In this document: one piece after another, positions 16,589 to 25,852 of the stretch
Layout: each line of letters begins with the position of its first letter
How positions within the stretch are numbered: position 1 is the stretch's first letter
Assembly (NCBI RefSeq): GCF_000739735.1
Contig: NZ_BBJF01000023.1
Coordinates: forward strand, 81,163 to 145,162
Length of the DNA: 64,000 nt
Origin: Paraburkholderia ginsengisoli NBRC 100965
GTDB lineage: Bacteria; Pseudomonadota; Gammaproteobacteria; Burkholderiales; Burkholderiaceae
Reading direction: 5' to 3'
Made by a program: the position numbers and the translations under genes
The notes under the pieces: model-generated
Databases searched by the model: none
The model's input: only the letters and a program-made list of their open reading frames with translations
What the model was told of the DNA's origin: nothing

Positions 16589-16632
16589 AAAAGCCGGGTC
16601 CACCTTCGCAGGTGGCCCGGCTTTGTTTTTTT
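16589..16632 (+). terminator. Intrinsic terminator after dadA
   Basis: A long stem (AAAGCCGGG...CCACCT with AGGTGG...CCCGGCTTT, one bulged T, TCGC loop) is followed by G and a run of seven T. Confidence 0.88.
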
Positions 16633-16753
16633 ACCGCTTGCTGTACCGCTTTATGTGCCGCTTATGTAGCACATTGTCGTCTCCACCTCTTCCTGCAAAC
16701 GGGTGGCTGGCTTTCGCGCTTCAGCGGCGAAACCAGCCCGAGAGACGTTTAAC

Positions 16754-18223
16754 TTAACGCGGCAGCTCCGAATGACCCATCAGGAACGCATCGACCGAGC
16801 GCGCGCACTGACGACCTTCGCGGATCGCCCACACCACCAGCGACTGACCACGACGCATATCGCCCGCGGTGAACACCTTGTCCACCGACGTGTAATACGA
16901 CTTGTCGCCTTCGGTCGCGGCGCGCACGTTGCCGCGCGCATCCTTGTCGACGCCGAACGCTTCGAGCACTGGCGACACCGGCTGCGTGAAACCCATCGCG
17001 AGCAGCACCAGATCGGCCTTCATTTCGAATTCCGAGTTCGGCACTTCCTGCATCTTGCCGTCCTTCCATTCGACGCGCGCGGCAATCAGCTTCTCGACCT
17101 TGCCGTTCTTGCCTTCGAGGCGCTTGGTCGCAACCGCCCAATCGCGCTCGCAGCCTTCGTCATGCGACGACGACGTGCGCAGCTTGATCGGCCAGTACGG
17201 CCACACGAGCGGCTTGTTCTCTTCTTCCGGCGGTTGCGGCAGCAGTTCGAATTGCGTGACGCTCTTCGCGCCATGACGATTCGACGTGCCCACACAGTCC
17301 GAACCCGTATCGCCGCCGCCGATCACGACGACGTGCTTGCCCTTCGCGAGCAGCTGGTTCGTGACCTTATCGCCAGCATTGACCTTGTTCTGCTGCGGCA
17401 GGAAGTCCATTGCGTAGTGCACGCCTTCCAGCTCACGGCCCGGCACCGGCAGATCGCGCGGCGTTTCCGAGCCGCCGGCAATCACGACCGCGTCGAACTG
17501 TTCCTTCAGCTCGGCCGGCGTGATGGTTTCCTTCGCCGTGTTACCGATGTAGGCCGGCAGCGAATCCGCCTTGCCGACGAACACGTTCGCGCGGAACGTC
17601 ACGCCTTCGGCTTCCATCTGGCGCATGCGGCGATCGATCAGCCACTTCTCCAGCTTGAAGTCGGGAATGCCATAACGCAGCAGGCCGCCGATTCGGTCGT
17701 TCTTCTCGAATATAGTGACATCGTGCCCCGCGCGCGCGAGTTGCTGCGCGACGGCCAAACCGGCGGGGCCAGAGCCGACCACCGCGACCTTCTTGCCGGT
17801 CTTGTGCTTCGGCGGCTGCGGCGCAACCCAGCCTTCGGCCCACGCTTTGTCGATGATCGCGTGTTCGATCGACTTGATGCCAACCGGGTCGTCGTTGATG
17901 CCGAGCGTGCACGCCGCTTCGCACGGTGCCGGGCAGATGCGGCCCGTGAACTCGGGGAAGTTGTTCGTCGAGTGCAGCACTTCGATCGCGTTCTTCCAGT
18001 CCTGATGGAACACCAGGTCGTTGAAGTCCGGGATGATGTTGTTCACCGGGCAGCCGTTGTTGCAGAACGGAATGCCGCAGTCCATGCAACGCGCGCCTTG
18101 AATCTTCGCTTCGTCGTCGGTGAGTGCCGCGACGAATTCCTTGTAGTGCTTCACACGCGTGAGCGGAGCTTCGTACGCCTCGTGGCGGCGTTCGAACTCG
18201 AGAAAACCGGTTGCCTTGCCCAT
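16754..18223 (-). CDS. gltD: Glutamate synthase small subunit GltD
   Basis: A 489-residue NADPH-dependent beta subunit. The N-terminal cysteine clusters (CMDCGIPFCNNGCPVNN and CPAPCEAAC) bind the two 4Fe-4S centres. The GSGPAGLAVAQQLARAG motif binds FAD, and GGGDTGSDC near the middle binds NADPH. It supplies electrons to GltB for the conversion of 2-oxoglutarate and glutamine to two glutamates. The start at 18223 gives the standard N-terminus MGKATGFLEFER; an upstream ATG at 18274 would add 17 unrelated residues. It lies 115 bases downstream of gltB, a fairly wide spacer for an operon. Confidence 0.97.
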   Translation of the reverse strand: MGKATGFLEFERRHEAYEAPLTRVKHYKEFVAALTDDEAKIQGARCMDCGIPFCNNGCPVNNIIPDFNDLVFHQDWKNAIEVLHSTNNFPEFTGRICPAPCEAACTLGINDDPVGIKSIEHAIIDKAWAEGWVAPQPPKHKTGKKVAVVGSGPAGLAVAQQLARAGHDVTIFEKNDRIGGLLRYGIPDFKLEKWLIDRRMRQMEAEGVTFRANVFVGKADSLPAYIGNTAKETITPAELKEQFDAVVIAGGSETPRDLPVPGRELEGVHYAMDFLPQQNKVNAGDKVTNQLLAKGKHVVVIGGGDTGSDCVGTSNRHGAKSVTQFELLPQPPEEENKPLVWPYWPIKLRTSSSHDEGCERDWAVATKRLEGKNGKVEKLIAARVEWKDGKMQEVPNSEFEMKADLVLLAMGFTQPVSPVLEAFGVDKDARGNVRAATEGDKSYYTSVDKVFTAGDMRRGQSLVVWAIREGRQCARSVDAFLMGHSELPR

Positions 18224-18338
18224 GTGGTTCTCTTCTCTATCTGTATCTAGGGGTGATCTGGTCCCGCCGCGCATCGGCTTGCCGAGCGGCGGCGGGTACG
18301 GCTAAAGGTGACGTCCTGCTGATGAACAGCGCGGCGGA

Positions 18339-21300
18339 TCAGGCGGCGAGCACTTCCTTGTTCGCCTTCTTCGCTGCGAGTTCGCCCAGCGCGCGCTTGT
18401 ATTCGGTCGGGAACACCTTCACGAATTGACGGCGCGACGCGTCCCAGTTTTCGAGCAGCGCTTTCGCACGCGGCGAACCGGTGAACTGGAAGTGACGTTC
18501 GATGAGGCCCTTGAGCAGCGCTTCGTCGGTCGTCGCGCAGTGCCACAGACCCTTGTCGACCGTGCGCTCCTGTTCGGCCTGTTGCAGAACCGGCTCGAGC
18601 GCGACCATCGACTTGTTGCACTTGCCCGCGAACGTGCCGTCCGGATCGAACACATAAGCGATGCCGCCCGACATGCCGGCCGCGAAGTTACGGCCCGTTT
18701 CGCCGAGCACGACCACCGTGCCGCCCGTCATGTATTCGCAACCGTGATCGCCGGTGCCTTCGACGATCGCCGTCGCGCCCGAGTTACGCACGCAGAAGCG
18801 CTCGCCCGCGACGCCGCGGAAGAATGCTTCGCCTTCGATCGCGCCGTACATCACCGTGTTGCCGCAGATGATGTTCTCTTCCGACTTGCCGCGGAAATCG
18901 TTGGTCGGACGGATGATGATGCGGCCACCCGACAGGCCCTTGCCCACGTAGTCGTTGCCGTCGCCGACCAGATCCAGCGTCACGCCCTTCGCGAGGAACG
19001 CGCCGAAGCTCTGACCCGCGGTGCCTTTCAACTGGATGTGCACCGTGTCGTCGGCGAGACCGTCGTGGCCGTACTTCTTCGCGATCGTGCCGGACAGCAT
19101 CGCGCCGACCGTGCGGTTTACGTTGCGCACCGGCTGGATGAACGACACGTGCTCGCCCTTCTCGATTGCCGCCTTCGCCTTCTCGATCAGCGTGTGGTCG
19201 AGGGCCTTGTCGAGGCCGTGGTCCTGCACGTCGACGTGCTTGCGCGCCACTTCAGCCGGCACTTGCGGCAGATAGAACACGCGCGAGAAGTCGAGACCCT
19301 TCGCCTTCCAGTGCTCGATGCCCTTCTTCGTGTCGAGCAGCTCGGCGCGGCCGATCAGGTCGTCGAACTTGCGGATGCCGAGTTGCGCCATGATTTCGCG
19401 CGCTTCTTCCGCAACGAAGAAGAAGAAGTTCACAACGTGTTCCGGCTGGCCCTTGAACTTCGCACGCAGCACCGGATCTTGCGTCGCGACGCCGACCGGG
19501 CACGTGTTCAGGTGGCACTTGCGCATCATGATGCAGCCTTCGACGACGAGCGGCGCCGTCGCGAAACCGAACTCGTCCGCGCCGAGCAGCGCGCCGATCA
19601 CGACGTCGCGGCCGGTCTTCATCTGACCGTCAGCCTGCACGCGGATACGACCGCGCAACTGGTTCAGCACCAGCGTTTGCTGCGTTTCGGCGAGACCGAG
19701 TTCCCACGGCGTGCCGGCATGCTTCACCGACGACAGCGGCGATGCGCCCGTGCCGCCATCATGGCCGGCGATCACGACGTGATCGGCCTTCGCCTTCGCG
19801 ACACCCGCGGCAACCGTGCCGACGCCCGATTCCGACACCAGCTTCACCGACACGCTGGCTGCCGAGTTGGCATTCTTCAGGTCGTGAATCAGCTGCGCCA
19901 GATCTTCGATCGAGTAGATGTCGTGGTGCGGCGGCGGCGAAATCAGGCCGACGCCCGGCACCGAGTAACGCAGCTTGCCGATGTACTCGGACACCTTGTG
20001 ACCCGGCAGCTGACCGCCTTCGCCCGGCTTCGCGCCCTGCGCCATCTTGATCTGGATCTGATCGGCCGACGCGAGGTATTCCGCCGTCACGCCGAAACGG
20101 CCAGACGCCACCTGCTTGATGCGCGAGCGCAGCGAATCGCCTTCCTTCAATGGAATGTCGACGATCACTTCGTCGCCGATCACGGACTTCATCGTGTCGC
20201 CGTTCTTGATCGGAATGCCGCGCAGTTCGTTGCGATAACGGTTCGCGTCCTCGCCGCCTTCGCCGGTGTTCGACTTGCCGCCGATGCGGTTCATCGCAAC
20301 GGCCAGCGTGGCGTGCGCTTCGGTGCTGATCGAGCCCATCGACATCGCGCCGGTCGCGAAACGCTTGACGATATCCTTCGCCGATTCGACTTCGTCGAGC
20401 GGGATCGCCTTGGTCGGATCGAACTTGAATTCGAACAGGCCGCGGAACGTCATGTGCCGCTTGGTCTGATCGTTGATCAGATGCGCGTATTCCTTGTACG
20501 TCTGGTACGAGTTGCTGCGTGCCGAGTGTTGCAGCTTGGCGATCGCATCCGGTGTCCACATGTGTTCTTCGCCGCGCACGCGATACGCGTACTCGCCGCC
20601 CGCGTCGAGCATGTTCGCGAGGACCGGGTTGTCGCCGAACGCGTCGCGATGCAGACGGATCGCTTCTTCCGCGACGTCGAACAGCCCGATGCCGCCGACC
20701 TTCGACGACGTGCCCTTGAAGTACTTCTGCACGAGGTCTTCAGCGAGACCGACCGCTTCGAAAATCTGCGCGCCGGTGTACGACATGTAGGTCGAAATGC
20801 CCATCTTCGACATGACCTTCATCAGGCCCTTGCCGACTGCCTTCGTGAAGTTGTAGACCGCCTTCTCCGCCGACAGGTCGCCCTTCAGCCCGCTGGCGAG
20901 CTGGCCGAGCGTTTCCATCGCGAGGTACGGGTGCACGGCTTCCGCGCCGTAGCCCGCGAGCAGCGCGAAGTGGTGCGTTTCACGCGCCGAGCCGGTTTCG
21001 ACGACCAGACCCGTGCTCGTGCGCAGACCTTGCTGCACGAGGTGCGTGTGGATCGCGGCGGTGGCGAGCAGCGCCGGAATCGCGACGTTGTCGCGGTCGG
21101 TCTTGCGGTCCGACACGATCAGCATGTTGTAGCCGGACTTGACCGCATCGACGGCTTCCGCGCACAGCGATGCGAGACGAGCCTCGATGCCTTCCTTGCC
21201 CCAAGCCACCGGATAGCAGATGTTCAGTTCGTACGAGCTGAACTTGCCGCCCGTGTACTGATCGATCGCGCGGATCTTCGCGATGTCCTTGAAGTCGAGC

Positions 21301-23042
21301 ACCGGCTGCGACACTTCGAGACGCATCGGCGGGTTGATGTTGTTCGTGTCCAGCAGGTTCGGCTTCGGACCGACGAACGACACCAGCGACATCACCATGT
21401 TTTCACGGATCGGGTCGATCGGCGGGTTCGTCACTTGCGCGAACAGCTGCTTGAAGTAGTGATACAGCGTCTTGTTCTTGTTGGACATGACCGCCAGCGG
21501 CGAGTCGTTGCCCATCGAGCCGACCGCTTCTTCGCCGGCTTGCGCCATCGGTGCCATCAGGAACTTGAGGTCTTCCTGCGTGTAGCCGAACGCCTGCTGA
21601 CGATCCAGCAAAGCAGCGGCTTCGCGGCGTTCCGTCGCGACGTCTTCGGCCTTCGGCTCGATTTCGTCGAGCTTGATCCGGACCGCGTCGATCCAGCTCT
21701 TGTACGGCTTGGCGTTCGCGAGGTTGTCCTTCAATTCCTTGTCGTCGATGATGCGGCCGTGCTCCATGTCGATCAGGAACATCTTGCCCGGCTGCAGACG
21801 CCACTTCTTGACGATCTTCGACTCGGGGATCGGCAGTGTGCCCGCTTCCGACGCCATGATGACGAGGTCGTCATCCGTGACGATGTAGCGCGCCGGACGC
21901 AGACCGTTACGGTCGAGCGTCGCGCCGATCTGACGACCGTCGGTGAAGGCGATCGCGGCGGGGCCGTCCCACGGCTCCATCATCGCGGCGTGGTATTCGT
22001 AGAACGCGCGGCGATTGTCGTCCATCAGCGTGTGCTGTTCCCACGCTTCCGGGATCATCATCATCATGGCGTGGACGAGCGGGTAGCCGGCCATCACGAG
22101 CAGTTCGAGACAGTTGTCGAACGACGCGGTGTCCGATTGGCCCGGATAGATCAGCGGCCACAGCTTCGGCAGGTCGTCGCCGAGCACGTGCGACGCGATC
22201 GCGCCGGTACGGGCGTTCAGCCAGTTGACATTGCCCTTCACCGTGTTGATTTCGCCGTTGTGGGCGATCATGCGGTACGGGTGAGCCAGTTCCCACGCCG
22301 GGAACGTGTTGGTCGAGAAGCGTTGGTGCACCAGCGCGAGAGCCGAGACGGTGCGCTCGTCCTGCAGGTCGCGGTAGTACACGCCGACCTGGCCGGCCAG
22401 CAGCAGGCCCTTGTAGACGACCGTGCGTGCGGACATCGACGGCACGAAGTATTCCTTGCCGTGCTGCAGCTTGAGCGCCTGAATGCGGTGGCTCGCGGTC
22501 TTGCGGATCACGTACAGCTTCCGCTCGAGCGCGTCGGTCACCATGATGTCCTTGCCGCGGCCGATGAAGATCTGACGGATCAGCGGCTCGCTCGCCTTCA
22601 CGGTCGGCGAAATCGGCATCGTGTGGTCGACCGGCACGTCGCGCCAGCCCAGCACGACCTGGCCCTCGGCCTTAACCGTACGCTCCAGCTCCTGCTCGCA
22701 AGCGAGGCGCGATGCGTGTTCCTTCGGCAGGAACACCATGCCGACGCCGTACTCGCCGTGCGGCGGCAGCGTCACGCCCTGCTTCGCCATTTCCTCACGA
22801 TAGAAACCGTCCGGAATCTGGATCAGGATGCCTGCGCCGTCGCCCATCAGCGGATCGGCGCCGACAGCACCCCGGTGGTCGAGGTTCTCGAGAATCTTCA
22901 GACCTTGCTCGATGATTTCGTGGCTCTTCTGGCCCTTGATGTGAGCGACGAAGCCGACGCCGCAGGCGTCGTGCTCGTTTTGCGGGTCGTAAAGACCTTG
23001 CGCGGCGGGAACCGGGTGAATCGGTTGCTGGTGGTCGTTCAT
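18339..23042 (-). CDS. gltB: Glutamate synthase large subunit GltB
   Basis: A 1567-residue alpha subunit of full family length. After a 26-residue propeptide, Cys27 (HDACGVGF) becomes the N-terminal nucleophile of the glutamine amidotransferase domain, with LDHRGAVGADP following. The FMN-binding synthase domain carries the 3Fe-4S cysteines in CHLNTCPVGVA, and the C-terminal GXGXG helix domain ends the protein. Together with GltD it forms GOGAT, which assimilates ammonium captured by glutamine synthetase. A promoter-like element (23171-23200) and two similar dyad sites (23220-23281) lie upstream, suggesting nitrogen-responsive control. Confidence 0.98.
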   Translation of the reverse strand: MNDHQQPIHPVPAAQGLYDPQNEHDACGVGFVAHIKGQKSHEIIEQGLKILENLDHRGAVGADPLMGDGAGILIQIPDGFYREEMAKQGVTLPPHGEYGVGMVFLPKEHASRLACEQELERTVKAEGQVVLGWRDVPVDHTMPISPTVKASEPLIRQIFIGRGKDIMVTDALERKLYVIRKTASHRIQALKLQHGKEYFVPSMSARTVVYKGLLLAGQVGVYYRDLQDERTVSALALVHQRFSTNTFPAWELAHPYRMIAHNGEINTVKGNVNWLNARTGAIASHVLGDDLPKLWPLIYPGQSDTASFDNCLELLVMAGYPLVHAMMMMIPEAWEQHTLMDDNRRAFYEYHAAMMEPWDGPAAIAFTDGRQIGATLDRNGLRPARYIVTDDDLVIMASEAGTLPIPESKIVKKWRLQPGKMFLIDMEHGRIIDDKELKDNLANAKPYKSWIDAVRIKLDEIEPKAEDVATERREAAALLDRQQAFGYTQEDLKFLMAPMAQAGEEAVGSMGNDSPLAVMSNKNKTLYHYFKQLFAQVTNPPIDPIRENMVMSLVSFVGPKPNLLDTNNINPPMRLEVSQPVLDFKDIAKIRAIDQYTGGKFSSYELNICYPVAWGKEGIEARLASLCAEAVDAVKSGYNMLIVSDRKTDRDNVAIPALLATAAIHTHLVQQGLRTSTGLVVETGSARETHHFALLAGYGAEAVHPYLAMETLGQLASGLKGDLSAEKAVYNFTKAVGKGLMKVMSKMGISTYMSYTGAQIFEAVGLAEDLVQKYFKGTSSKVGGIGLFDVAEEAIRLHRDAFGDNPVLANMLDAGGEYAYRVRGEEHMWTPDAIAKLQHSARSNSYQTYKEYAHLINDQTKRHMTFRGLFEFKFDPTKAIPLDEVESAKDIVKRFATGAMSMGSISTEAHATLAVAMNRIGGKSNTGEGGEDANRYRNELRGIPIKNGDTMKSVIGDEVIVDIPLKEGDSLRSRIKQVASGRFGVTAEYLASADQIQIKMAQGAKPGEGGQLPGHKVSEYIGKLRYSVPGVGLISPPPHHDIYSIEDLAQLIHDLKNANSAASVSVKLVSESGVGTVAAGVAKAKADHVVIAGHDGGTGASPLSSVKHAGTPWELGLAETQQTLVLNQLRGRIRVQADGQMKTGRDVVIGALLGADEFGFATAPLVVEGCIMMRKCHLNTCPVGVATQDPVLRAKFKGQPEHVVNFFFFVAEEAREIMAQLGIRKFDDLIGRAELLDTKKGIEHWKAKGLDFSRVFYLPQVPAEVARKHVDVQDHGLDKALDHTLIEKAKAAIEKGEHVSFIQPVRNVNRTVGAMLSGTIAKKYGHDGLADDTVHIQLKGTAGQSFGAFLAKGVTLDLVGDGNDYVGKGLSGGRIIIRPTNDFRGKSEENIICGNTVMYGAIEGEAFFRGVAGERFCVRNSGATAIVEGTGDHGCEYMTGGTVVVLGETGRNFAAGMSGGIAYVFDPDGTFAGKCNKSMVALEPVLQQAEQERTVDKGLWHCATTDEALLKGLIERHFQFTGSPRAKALLENWDASRRQFVKVFPTEYKRALGELAAKKANKEVLAA

Positions 23043-23170
23043 GGGGACACCGTCTGTGAGGGGCCGAACAGGCCGTTAAAACCGTTTTTCTATTGCCGCG
23101 GCTGGCAGCGCACCCGCGACGGCGCTCTCTACGCTGGATGACACGCGTATCGAAAAGCGCCGGAATTCGG

Positions 23171-23200
23171 AATATACGCGACGAATCAAAGGAATAGCAA
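23171..23200 (-). promoter_or_regulatory. Candidate gltB promoter
   Basis: TTGCTA (23200-23195) and TATATT (23176-23171) are separated by 18 bases on the minus strand, predicting a transcript start near 23164 and a leader of about 120 bases before gltB. Confidence 0.45.
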
Positions 23201-23219
23201 ATAAAACGTGATGTTCGAT

Positions 23220-23241
23220 CCCCAATTATCAAATTGGTGCA
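23220..23241 (-). promoter_or_regulatory. Candidate operator, proximal copy, upstream of gltB
   Basis: This 22-base site contains the perfect inverted repeat CCAATT-ATCA-AATTGG (23222-23237). Its right part, TATCAAATTGGTGCA, is repeated with two differences exactly 40 bases away. The centre lies about 66 bases before the predicted gltB transcript start, a usual position for an activator. Confidence 0.5.
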
Positions 23242-23259
23242 TTGCGGTCATTTTTTATT

Positions 23260-23281
23260 GGTGCCATATCAAAATGGGGCA
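23260..23281 (-). promoter_or_regulatory. Candidate operator, distal copy, upstream of gltB
   Basis: This 22-base element shares TATCAAAATGGGGCA with the proximal site (13 of 15 bases) and lies 40 bases further upstream, close to four helical turns. On the minus strand the outer bases give TGCC...GGCA, loosely like NtrC half sites. The protein that binds is unknown. Confidence 0.45.
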
Positions 23282-23336
23282 AAAGAAAACGGCATGCACG
23301 ATGCCGTTTCCGTGTAGCTCCTTGATGCGAAACGCT

Positions 23337-24044
23337 TTATTGCGTATGCGGCGTCTCGCGCACCTTGCGCGGCCGGCCGCGCGGCAGCGGCGACACGCGC
23401 CGATTTGCCGCCCGCGCGGCCCATTCCCGGTACGTGTCGCTGCCCAACACCCAGCCTTTTAGCGTGGCCTGCTGAAGCTGGCTGGCTTCGCGCTCGTCGA
23501 GCGGCTGTTCGCACAATTCGCGATACGCGCGCTGCCGCTCGAACGGCGTATTGCCTAGCGACCAGTACAACGGATGGTCGGTGATCAGGCTGTCCAGCGT
23601 GAGCCCGATGTGGTGGCGGTAGCTCGACCAGCGATAGTCCTCCGGCGCGCTGACGAGCTGCGCGCGCACCGGGCACATTTCGACGACGCGGCTCGCGAGC
23701 AGGAAGTAGCGCTCGCCTTCGATCACCGTGGCCCGGTAGCGGCCTTCCCAGAGTGTGCCGCGGCGCGCGTAGCGCCGGTTGAAGTGCGCGACGTAGCGAC
23801 GCCCCACCGCCTGCATTGCCTTGGGCAAACTCGACTCCTCGGTCGGCGTGACGAGCAGTTGCACGGCGCCCGGCATCAATGCGTACGCGTGGATCGAAAG
23901 GTGATGGTCGCGAGAAGCCGCTTTCAGACAGTCGATGAAGAGTTCGTAGTCCTGGTCGTCGACGAAGGCGGGCTGCTGGTCGAGCCCGCGAAGGATGACG
24001 TGCTGCGGCTGGTCAGGGACATAAAGACGTGCAAGCCGTGCCAT
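23337..24044 (-). CDS. RAYT-family (REP-associated Y1) transposase homologue lacking catalytic residues
   Basis: A 235-residue protein clearly of the Y1/RAYT family: MARLARLYVPDQPQHVILRG start, RRYVAHFNRRYARRGTLWEGRY, and EDYRWSSYRHH. The metal-binding HUH motif, MPNHVHLL in active members, reads MPGAVQLL, so both histidines are gone. The segment that usually reads RYIELNPVRAG reads RVVEMCPVRAQ, so the presumed nucleophilic tyrosine is valine. The frame is otherwise intact and ends with a basic tail (RGRPRKVRE). This fits a domesticated DNA-binding protein rather than a decaying transposon. It lies directly upstream of the gltB control region on the same strand. Confidence 0.8.
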   Translation of the reverse strand: MARLARLYVPDQPQHVILRGLDQQPAFVDDQDYELFIDCLKAASRDHHLSIHAYALMPGAVQLLVTPTEESSLPKAMQAVGRRYVAHFNRRYARRGTLWEGRYRATVIEGERYFLLASRVVEMCPVRAQLVSAPEDYRWSSYRHHIGLTLDSLITDHPLYWSLGNTPFERQRAYRELCEQPLDEREASQLQQATLKGWVLGSDTYREWAARAANRRVSPLPRGRPRKVRETPHTQ

Positions 24045-24231
24045 GCTGGAGTATCCAATAGTCGCGTTGGTACATACCCGAAGGTCCGAAGAACCGCATG
24101 CGCTCAAGGTTCGGCGCGGCGCGGCTAAGCCAGAAACCGCGCGGTGCTTAGGGAGAAAGCTCTAACCGCCGCGTATGGTTTGTTTCAAACGTTCTCGTCA
24201 TAATGAGCGGGCCTTTTTTGGAGGAGCACAT

Positions 24232-24957
24232 ATGAAATTAAAACAGGCCGTAACGGGGATGGCGGCGCTAGCCTGCATGACAACGGCAGCGCACGCGCAA
24301 TCGGCCGGCAGCTTTTACGTCACGACGGGTTGGTTCCATCTTGCGCCTCAATCGAGCAGCGACCCGTTGAGAGTGACAAGCATCGGAGGCAGCCCAACCA
24401 ACATCACTGAACCCAACACCGGCGCATCGCTCAGTTCAGCCGACACTATCGGCTTCACTGCCGGTTACTTCGTCACCGATCACATCGCAACCGAATTCGT
24501 GATCGGCTATCCGCCTTCTTTCGATCTGAACGGCACGGGCAGCCTCGAACAATTCGGCAAACTGGGCCAGGCAAAACAGTGGAGCCCGACTCTGCTGTTC
24601 AAGTACTACTTCAACGCGCCGACCGCCGCATTCCGTCCGTATCTCGGCGTCGGTGTGAGCCGGATCTGGTTCACGGACGAAAAGATCACCAACGGCGCAT
24701 TCGAAGCCAACGTCCTGCATGGTCCGACCAGCGTCTCAACGGATAGTTCGTGGGAGCCGGTGTTTAATGCCGGCTTTACCTACGCGTTCAACCAGCACTG
24801 GTTCGCGGGCGTCTCGATCTCGTATCTGCCGCTCAGCACCACGGCCAAGCTGAACACTGCCGCGAACACGCCGGTCGGCACGCTGAACGTGCAGTCGCAA
24901 ACCAAGATCAAGCTGAACCCGATCGTTAGCTACGTCAACATCGGTTACCGTTTCTAA
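24232..24957 (+). CDS. ompW: OmpW-family outer membrane protein
   Basis: A 241-residue outer membrane beta-barrel. A signal peptide (MKLKQAVTGMAALACMTTAAHA) precedes an eight-strand barrel ending in the typical C-terminal aromatic strand VNIGYRF. FKYYFNAPTAAFRPYLGVGVSR is the characteristic OmpW block. OmpW forms a narrow hydrophobic channel linked to uptake of small hydrophobic compounds and to stress responses. The start at 24232 has a very strong GGAGGAG element; an in-frame ATG at 24175 would bury the signal. It is divergent from the RAYT gene and has its own terminator. Confidence 0.93.
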   Translation: MKLKQAVTGMAALACMTTAAHAQSAGSFYVTTGWFHLAPQSSSDPLRVTSIGGSPTNITEPNTGASLSSADTIGFTAGYFVTDHIATEFVIGYPPSFDLNGTGSLEQFGKLGQAKQWSPTLLFKYYFNAPTAAFRPYLGVGVSRIWFTDEKITNGAFEANVLHGPTSVSTDSSWEPVFNAGFTYAFNQHWFAGVSISYLPLSTTAKLNTAANTPVGTLNVQSQTKIKLNPIVSYVNIGYRF

Positions 24958-25016
24958 CGCCTCGTGAAATTGAGGGACCGTAGAGCTAGGGTAGTCGAAT
25001 TTTCGTGGCTTGGACA

Positions 25017-25052
25017 AACGCCGTCACCTATCCGATGACGGCGTTTTTTATT
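25017..25052 (+). terminator. Intrinsic terminator after ompW
   Basis: AACGCCGTCA (25017-25026) pairs with TGACGGCGTT (25036-25045) and is followed by a T-rich tract. Confidence 0.88.
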
Positions 25053-25304
25053 TGGCGCCTATAGCGACGAGTAGCGAGCCGTCTGTCGCAGGTTGCTCGT
25101 TGACACGCGTGAGCATTTGTAAATTTGACCCGGAATCGGCCCGGCTCGTGCAATATCTGCTGAGGTTTGTTGATCCGCGCCACGCCCACAAGGCTTCTAC
25201 GGGTTTGGCATTGAAGTTGCGTTCTCACGGTGTTTCCGCGTCGTGACGCGATTGCGTCTCGGTGACAACGCGTGAACCTTTTCACCCTCATCGACGGAGC
25301 GACC

Positions 25305-25685
25305 ATGACAGCACTTCCGAATACGAGAGACGCCCTCGGCGAATCCTGGACCAGCACGAGCCGCCGCGCGCGGCGCATCGCCCGCCACAGCCGCCATGCG
25401 GCTGAAGACATCGCAGGCGAGTTGCGCACGCTGTTGGGCGAACTCGAATCCACGCTGGCGGACGGTACCCAGGCCGACGCCGCGGCATTGCGCGGCAAGT
25501 TGCGCAAACAGCTGGACGCCGCGCGCGCCCGCCTGAACGACACCCGCGACGCCGTACGCGAACGCGCCGAAGTCGCGATCTCCGACGCCGACGAGTACGT
25601 GCATGAAAATCCGTGGCAGACGATTGCGATCGTCGGCGGAGTGGCGCTGATCGCGGGCGCGCTGTTCGCGTCGCGGTTGCGCTGA
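25305..25685 (+). CDS. DUF883 (ElaB/YqjD/YgaM-type) membrane-anchored protein
   Basis: A 126-residue protein with a long charged helical region (residues about 20-100, rich in Arg, Glu and Ala) and a C-terminal membrane anchor, VGGVALIAGALFASR, preceded by the family motif VHENPWQTIAI. Members such as ElaB and YqjD are inner-membrane tail-anchored proteins that bind ribosomes in stationary phase; that role is known for E. coli and only inferred here. The start at 25305 has GGAG seven bases upstream. It stands alone between ompW and the convergent dgt. Confidence 0.85.
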   Translation: MTALPNTRDALGESWTSTSRRARRIARHSRHAAEDIAGELRTLLGELESTLADGTQADAAALRGKLRKQLDAARARLNDTRDAVRERAEVAISDADEYVHENPWQTIAIVGGVALIAGALFASRLR

Positions 25686-25852
25686 GATGCACTTCAGCGC
25701 GCGTTCGAGTTGCACTCGTTGACGCTGCGCTGAGTGAGAGTCGAGTCGCCGTGTTTTTTGGCGGCCTCGACCTCCGTTGATCGACCAGGATGACGGGTGC
25801 GCGATTGCACCACCGGCGCGCGCCTGGCGCCGACGCGCACTAGCGTCTCTTC

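Noticed and set aside
18426..23141. An uninterrupted 1571-codon plus-strand frame lying opposite gltB
   Set aside because: It mirrors gltB almost end to end, as expected from the codon bias of a GC-rich gene. Its translation is Arg/His/Val-rich low-complexity with no domain, and it has no ribosome-binding site.
23220..23281. A sigma54 promoter for gltB
   Set aside because: TGGCAC occurs on the minus strand in the distal site, but no TTGC element follows at the required spacing. A sigma70-like pair nearer the gene fits better.
23043..24231. An active IS200/IS605-type insertion
   Set aside because: The transposase homologue lacks catalytic residues, and I see no subterminal hairpins, target duplication or partner tnpB gene.
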